From contig NC_081407.1 in NCBI RefSeq assembly GCF_030272615.1, positions 140,932,897 to 140,996,896 on the forward strand: DNA of 64,000 bases, read 5' to 3'. Shown here one piece after another: positions 57,775 through 64,000 of the stretch. The translations under genes and the position numbers were made by a program. This DNA is from Cryptomeria japonica. Taxonomy: Eukaryota; Streptophyta; Pinopsida; Cupressales; Cupressaceae. The notes beneath the pieces are model-generated. The model searched no databases, was not told the DNA's origin, and was given only the letters and a program-made list of their open reading frames with translations. Numbering within the stretch: position 1 is the stretch's first letter; each line of letters begins with the position of its first letter.

Positions 57775-60700
57775 ATGTTTCATACAACTCAACTGCAACT
57801 ACAATGCTTACTAGCAGTATTGTTCATGTTTGGAGCATCTGCTCACTGGCATTCAATCTACAGAAATGAAATGTCATCTTCACACCATGACTATGGAGAT
57901 GCTCTGTCGAAGTGCATTATGTTCTTTGAAGGTCAGAGATCTGGAAAACTCCCACCAAATCAACGCATCAAATGGAGAAGAGACTCTGCTCTCTCAGATG
58001 GTTCAGCTCAAAATGTAAGCTTTAGTTTAAAAAACTGTTGGCAGATATGACTGTTGTATTTATCTAGAAGTTCACAAATGGGCCCATTTGGGCGTATCCT
58101 CAGTAGGGTGATTTGGGACCTCAAACTTTAATCTTTCTTTTCTTATACAAGCAAACCCACAAAGCAGTGGGCTTATATATATATATGCTTTTAGTTTCTG
58201 ATTTCTATGCATTGTAAACTGATTAATGTGATTTGATCATGTGAGGAGTATTGCAGGTTGATTTGGTAGGAGGATACTATGATGCAGGGGACAACATCAA
58301 ATTTGGTTTCCCTTTGGCTTTCACCACTACAATGCTTGCATGGAGTGTCATAGAGTTTGGAAGTTTCATGGGCAGTGAACTGCAGAACGCTAGAGCTTCA
58401 GTACGCTGGGCCACAGATTATCTCCTTAAGACCACAGTACATCCAGACACAGTATATGTGCAGGTCTGGACCAACATTAACATTTTTCTTACATTGTAAA
58501 CTCTTAAAAAACCAATCTTTGATAGCTCCTGCAACCCCAAATGCATAGGTGACATTAAAATCTCATTTCATATTTGTAGCTGATGTCAAGATTTTATATC
58601 CTTCTATATGAACAATCTTCTAAACAAGTAAATGCATTGTGATAGGTGCAATGAAAAGTGGTCTAGAAGTTCTAGTTGTGAGATATAGTCCTGCATTCTG
58701 TGCACACACCTTGCATGTCTGACTGTAGCTTGGAGAAGGTTCAAAGTTCTCCTAAAGAACTTGGACTGAACTTACAAATATGAGACTGTTTGTATGTTGT
58801 TTTTGGATTTGATTTTTACATTTTTATTCTCTTTATGCTCTCTATTATTCCGATGGGCAATCAATCAAATCCAGAAGCAGCATAGTATTCTATACACTGT
58901 ATATAACTTAAATGTACAGTCTTTGGTTCTGAATTCTTAATCTCATTAGTTTTTGTTGGTGGCTTATACTTTAGGTAGGTGATCCTAATGCAGATCATGT
59001 TTGTTGGGAGAGACCAGAAGACATGGACACACCCAGAACAGTCTATAAAATCACCAAAGATAATCCTGGCTCTGACGTTGCTGCTGAAACTGCTGCAGCA
59101 TTGGCTGCTGCATCCATTGTGTTTCAGACATCAGACACTGCTTATTCTCAACTGCTTCTCAAGACTGCAATCAGAGTACTAATCCTAACTTTATAGTAAC
59201 TCCTTGATTAAAGATGAAAAAAGGGTGCTTTTTTCTGCTATTACTACTCATAAAATATAGATCAATGAAAATATAGGTCGATGGGCTCAATCAAAATCTA
59301 TGCATTTGAATCCTAATATTAATATCATATCTTGACACCTACTTATCAGAGTTCTTCCTACTTCCACACTCTAACTTAACTTGTGCAACAGGTCTTCCAG
59401 TTTGCAGACAAATACAGGGGAGCCTACAGTGACAGCCTAAAAGCAGTAGTGTGTCCTTTCTACTGCGACTTTGATGGATACCAAGTACGTTATGGCCTCA
59501 TGGATAGCTATAAGTTTAACTTTTTGATGTTCTAAAAGGTCTCCAGCCTGAATCTCTACTTTGAGTAGGCAAACTCTATAAGCAATGTAAACTATCAGAT
59601 CTTCATACCTTACTGATTCTCTCTCCTTACTTGGTCATTCATAGGACAATGCAACATCACTTCTATGACATACCTCTCATCTTAAATTTATGCTTGCCTG
59701 TTGCAGAAAGGAAACCTAGCCATTTTTTCTGGGTCTATATTTTCCTGTCTAGGCATGAAATCTTCATAACAGATCTTGACAGTGTACAAAATCTCATTGT
59801 GGTGTCCTCTCTTACAGGATGAGTTGCTGTGGGGTGCAGCATGGCTGCACAAGGCAAGCAAGAATCATTCATATATCACCTACATTCAAACAAATGGGAA
59901 GATCTTGGGAGCTGATGAAAACATTAATGAGTTTGGATGGGACAACAAACATGCTGGAATCAATGTTCTTGTATCTAAGGTAGTGTTTCATTGTACAAGT
60001 GCATTTTGATCATTGTTTTAGCAGTACTTTTGCTTAGTTTTTGGTATTATTATGCAGGAATTCTTGTTAGGGAAGGTATCCTCTCTGGAAACATACAAGG
60101 GATACGCTGATGACTTCATTTGTACTCTATTGCCCCAGACAACATCTGCTCATGTGCCATTCACCTCGGGTAAGTAAATTCTGTTTTATCTTCACTTGTG
60201 CAGTTATCATATATGTGATTACCCCGGGTAAGTAAACTCTGTTTTATCTTCATTTGTACAGTTATCATATATATGATTTGCTTTTAAAAAAATTGAGATA
60301 AAGAAATAGTTGCTTAAGATTGAAAATAAACAACTTATAAAATGTTCATATTCCCTTCACCTAAACAAACAGTTGCTTGTGGTTAAAAGTATATACTTCA
60401 AATAGTTGTTTCTTCTTTAATTATTATTATTTATATGTATATTTATGTTTAGCTCAATAATTTTTTAATAGTTGTTTTCATTATTCATATTTATAGTTAT
60501 GTTAGTTCAATATTTTTATTTATTTTTGTTAGTAATAATAGTGTGGGTTAATGTTTTTTTAGAGATATATATTTTTGAAAAAAAGTTAATATAAAATTTA
60601 TTTAGTAATTTTTATAAAAAAGTTATTATAAAATTTATATAGTAATTTTTATTTAATATCGTTAGTAAAGTAAGTTTAATATTAAAAAAATTATGGTAGG

Positions 60701-62739
60701 TATTTATGAAAAAAAGAGTTCATGATGTTAGTAGAGAGCATTTTTTAATTCAATTGTATGTATTTTACATTGATGTTTTGGATCACATTCAATGGTAGTT
60801 CTCCTCTTTCTCCTTATAGATCATTAAGTATGACTAGAACCAAAAACACATTCTACTAACACAATCATTTAAAGTATAATAACTATCACAAATAGTAAAC
60901 TAATTTAACTATTAACTCCTTTTGTTAACAAATGTTATATATAAATTTTTTGGTATCAAAATTTTGATCAAATAATTATACTACAAAAGAAAATATTTAT
61001 TTTTTAGTAAACAAATACCATATAAATTGTAATACAAATTAATAGAAAATTAATAATTTATACATTTTATAATGTTAAAATTACAAAACAATCTAACATA
61101 CTTTATTGTTTACTTTTAATATTTTTTTTATAAATATAAATATAATTAATCAATTAATTAATTTTAAAATTTATAAACAAAAAATAAATGGACTCTATAA
61201 ATTGAACTTGAGTTAGAAATGAAATTATAAATATAAAAGATGCAGAGAGCATGCCTATTTTCAATAGTTGGATGAAGAAGTTGCATATAGGATAAGGTTC
61301 ATATTTATGCAATTTTGTTATCTTTTTATTGAGGACAATAATGTGTATGGTTTGTTTAGGTGTAATCATGTATGATTAGGCACACTAGTGTTATGGTGGG
61401 TTGGAGTCTAATATGATTGTTTTTGACATTTTGGGACTATTTTTTTTAATTTTATGATAAAAATTATTCTAATAGATATAATCTCTTTCAACTTCTCTTG
61501 CACCTATAATGATTAAAAGAGGAAAAACTAGTGCCTAAGGCAAATTTAATAAACCAATCTTGGCTCTCTTTTGATCATTTGAGCAAATCAGGCATTGAGA
61601 TCATGAAAAAGATAAGTGATCGAACAAGATAAATGAAGTTTGAATTTAATGGGCCTTAAGTATAGTATTGAAGTGTAATAGGAATCATACTTTAAAACAA
61701 AAGTTAAAATGTACACAAATATTATAATAAATCATAATATTTGGAAAAAAACAGGTCAACAAGTCTTTGGTTTTCTTTTGAAATGGAGTTGAATGGGTTT
61801 GAACAAGTCTATTAGAGATCAAATCATGATGAGTCTGCAAGGCCCCAACATCATAAGGAATGAGACCAAGATCATTCCCTTGACAACTTCAACAAAATAG
61901 ACACCCATTACTTTAACCTTGATATGACTGTAGATTTATGCTCCTATATCTGATTGCAAGAAATACTTTATAAATAGTATTTATAAACCAGATCTATTTC
62001 AGCATGTTTAATTTGGAGTTTTGGTATTTCATTTAAGTAAACTCACATGTAATCTCAAGTGTATTGCAGGTGGGCTAATTTACAAACCGGGAGGGAGCAA
62101 CATGCAGCATGTGACAGCCATATCATTCTTACTGTTAGCCTATGCTAATTACCTTGGCCACTCCTCTCAACATGTTCAATGTGCAAACATGGAAGTTACT
62201 CCTGCTACACTTCGCTCAGCTGCCAAACTCCAGGTACCATAAAATACCCAAAAATCCCACCATGAAAACAGATTCAAATAAGCCATTGGTCACATGATAA
62301 ACAAAGGCTTAATTACTGCACAGAATCACATTTTCACTTTGTATAGAACAATTTTCTCCCATGAATTATATTGACAGCAAAACAAGTCTATTGAATGAAT
62401 GGCATGCAGGTGGACTACATATTGGGAGACAATCCTGTGAAGCTTTCTTACATGGTGGGATATGGGCAACACTTCCCCAAGTACATTCATCACAGGGGAT
62501 CATCTTTGCCCTCTGTCATAGAACATCCAAGCCACATATCATGTAAGGAAGGTTCTCAATACTTTTTCAGTGTAAATCCCAATCCAAATGTTCTTGTTGG
62601 GGCAATTGTTGGAGGTCCAGATATGAATGACCAATATCAAGACAATAGACCAAACTTTAGGCAATCAGAGCCTACCACTTACATCAATGCACCACTTGTG
62701 GGTGCCCTTGCATTTTTCCATGGCCATCCAGAGTTCTGA
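57775..62739 (+). CDS. GH9 endo-1,4-beta-glucanase, secreted (gene 2)
   Basis: Eight exons: 57775-58014, 58257-58463, 58975-59175, 59392-59484, 59818-59979, 60058-60169, 62070-62233 and 62410-62739. All introns are GT-AG, with intron 6 phase 1 and the rest phase 0. The total is 1,509 nt, 502 aa. The signal peptide is residues 1-23 (cleavage after GASA). The mature protein has a short extra N-terminal stretch before [16 protein letters not shown], then one GH9 domain. D89 and D92 lie in DAGD, HHRGSS is near 420-425, and E480 in SEPTTY is the general acid. It ends HGHPEF with no CBM, as in class B. Exons 2-7 have the same lengths as in gene 1, and exon 2 differs at about 12 of 69 residues. It probably acts on cell-wall beta-1,4-glucans. 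No inactivating change is seen. Intron 6 is enlarged to 1,900 bp, against 80 bp in gene 1. Confidence 0.95.
60166..60280 (+). repeat. 58-bp tandem duplication spanning the intron 6 splice donor of GH9 gene 2
   Basis: The donor context CGG/GTAAGTAAA at 60170 and the following 50 bases (TCTGTTTTATCTTCA, GTTATCATATAT) are repeated with few changes, giving a second CGG/GTAAGTAAA donor at 60228. Using the second donor would add 58 nt, which is not a multiple of three and contains an immediate in-frame TAA. The first donor is therefore taken as the functional one. Confidence 0.85.
60281..62069. other. Enlarged, AT-rich remainder of intron 6 of GH9 gene 2
   Basis: The stretch to about 61750 is extremely AT-rich, with TTAATATAAAATTTAT-like words repeated near 60575-60660. 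No terminal repeats or domains were identified, so whether the expansion is a decayed element is open. Confidence 0.5.
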
Positions 62740-64000
62740 TCTCAATTTAGAAGCAGGGAGAGTTGGGCTTCACAGTCATATGGAGTATGATATGAGACTT
62801 CCCCTTTCAATACAATCATGTGTGTGGGTTGTCTTCTATAATGTAATATAATCTGCGGAATGTAAGAGATCAAATTTAAGAATACATGCAGTTGAATTCA
62901 GAAGCAGCAACAAATTTAAGAACACAAGAGGTCAAATGATTTTCTTTTTCTTTTTCCTTGTGTAGTTATATTTTTATTCCTCCTTTTAACACTTCTTAAA
63001 ATGAAAAGGTCATATTTTATTAAACATGGTTAAATGTAGTTGTTTATTTCTTTAAAAAACAAACACCGAGTCTAAGAAATTAGGGTTACAACATTATGGA
63101 TAAATTTTTATCAAGCTTATGATATTATGGTTAATTTTTTAATGAGTGAAATAAAATTATATTCATAAAGTATACATTGGATATAAATTTATGTTAATTC
63201 TATAAGGTAAGTACAACAATATCTTAAAAGAAAAATACATAACATATAATATACTTTAATAAAAAATCGAACTTCTAAAATACGCAATCTATTATGCAAC
63301 AAGAAGATAGGGAAGATCATCACTAGCTTTTGGGGTCAATCCAATAGCATATTCCCTACATCTAATACATGCTCTACAATTTGAATAGTCTAACAACATC
63401 TAGCAATCTATCCATAGCTATACCACAATGTCATGATCATGAGCAACATGAGATCAATTGTGGGGAAAATCTAATAGCATAAGCCCTACAATTACTAATG
63501 CATCTAATACCAACAATCCATAGATCTATTATATAGACTAAGCCCAACAAGAAACCATATGTTGAAGTTGACTCACTTTAATGCATGATGAGTTGGACTT
63601 TTCTTTCTTTTAGAAATATGCTTTTGCATATCATGTGTTGGTAATAAATCTTCCAAGATTTTTTAGTTTATAAGTAATCTCTATTTGTATGCTCTTAATA
63701 CATATTTACATGTGACATAAATTGCCACATCAATTGGGAGTCCCTTTTAAATAAAGTAAAATAAGGTAGATATTAAAATAAATATAACGACTTGTAAGGC
63801 ATCTAACACCTAATCCTAACATCCTTGCACTTATATACTTTATAAGAGCAAGAGGAAAATCTATAAAAGAAAACTAATTGTCAAGGGCTAAGAAATCCAC
63901 AACCATGCCAAAACAACTAAACTTCTATATTCTTATGGGCCCCATCAAAGAATTTGCAACAATAACCAAGGTGATTGGCCACCTTCACCAAAACCCTCTC
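62740..64000. other. 3' flank of GH9 gene 2, then unassigned sequence
   Basis: The 3' UTR should lie in the first 100-150 bp; AATATAAT near 62843 is a possible poly(A) signal. A diverged direct repeat (CAATCCAATAGCATATTCCCTACA and AAATCTAATAGCATAAGCCCTACA, quoted in part) lies near 63337 and 63466. No further gene was recognised. Confidence 0.4.

Overview
This is nuclear DNA of a seed plant: AT-rich, dense in decayed retrotransposons, with only two apparently intact genes. The mix of long-LTR chromodomain Ty3/gypsy elements, L1-type LINEs with a C-terminal RNase H, Copia-like LTRs, Helitron helicase relics, tRNA-derived SINEs and plant mobile domain (PMD) ORFs fits a large gymnosperm genome. 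A conifer is my inference; no sequence in the window proves it.

The two genes are paralogous secreted GH9 endo-1,4-beta-glucanases. One is on the minus strand (21439-24538, 8 exons, 492 aa) and one on the plus strand (57775-62739, 8 exons, 502 aa). All seven introns sit at the same codon positions and phases, and exons 2-7 have identical lengths. The genes are arranged head to head, 33 kb apart, and both keep the catalytic Asp pair, the HHRGSS motif and the acid Glu.

Layout. 1-3830: 3' end of an LTR element carrying a broken PMD ORF in antisense, a ~20-bp-period array of AGCGCT palindromes, a polypurine tract and an LTR. 4200-5183: Copia-like 3' tail and LTR. 6880-10120: Helitron replicase/helicase relic split by a solo LTR (8101-9777). 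11895-12028: minus-strand SINE. 13290-20930: old LTR-like repeats cut by a non-autonomous LTR element (16223-20309, itself carrying an insertion) and by a second SINE (20411-20618). 21439-24538: GH9 gene 1. 27000-29560: LINE relic. 29700-33090: more LTR remains, including a solo LTR with a perfect target duplication (30429-32111). 36131-36540: 5'-truncated LINE tail. 39400-42500: very old tandem repeats. 42536-56488: a near full-length L1-type LINE holding a complete gypsy chromovirus-like element (45355-53076). 57775-62739: GH9 gene 2. 62740-64000: 3' flank.

The insertion history can be read inside the window, because several insertion sites have an uninterrupted paralogous copy elsewhere in it. 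The most unusual signals are the AGCGCT array beside the antisense PMD ORF, the reciprocal filled and empty sites, the gypsy polyprotein that keeps one frame over 1,572 codons with 12 TAG/TGA and no TAA internal stops, and a tandem duplication of a splice donor in GH9 gene 2.
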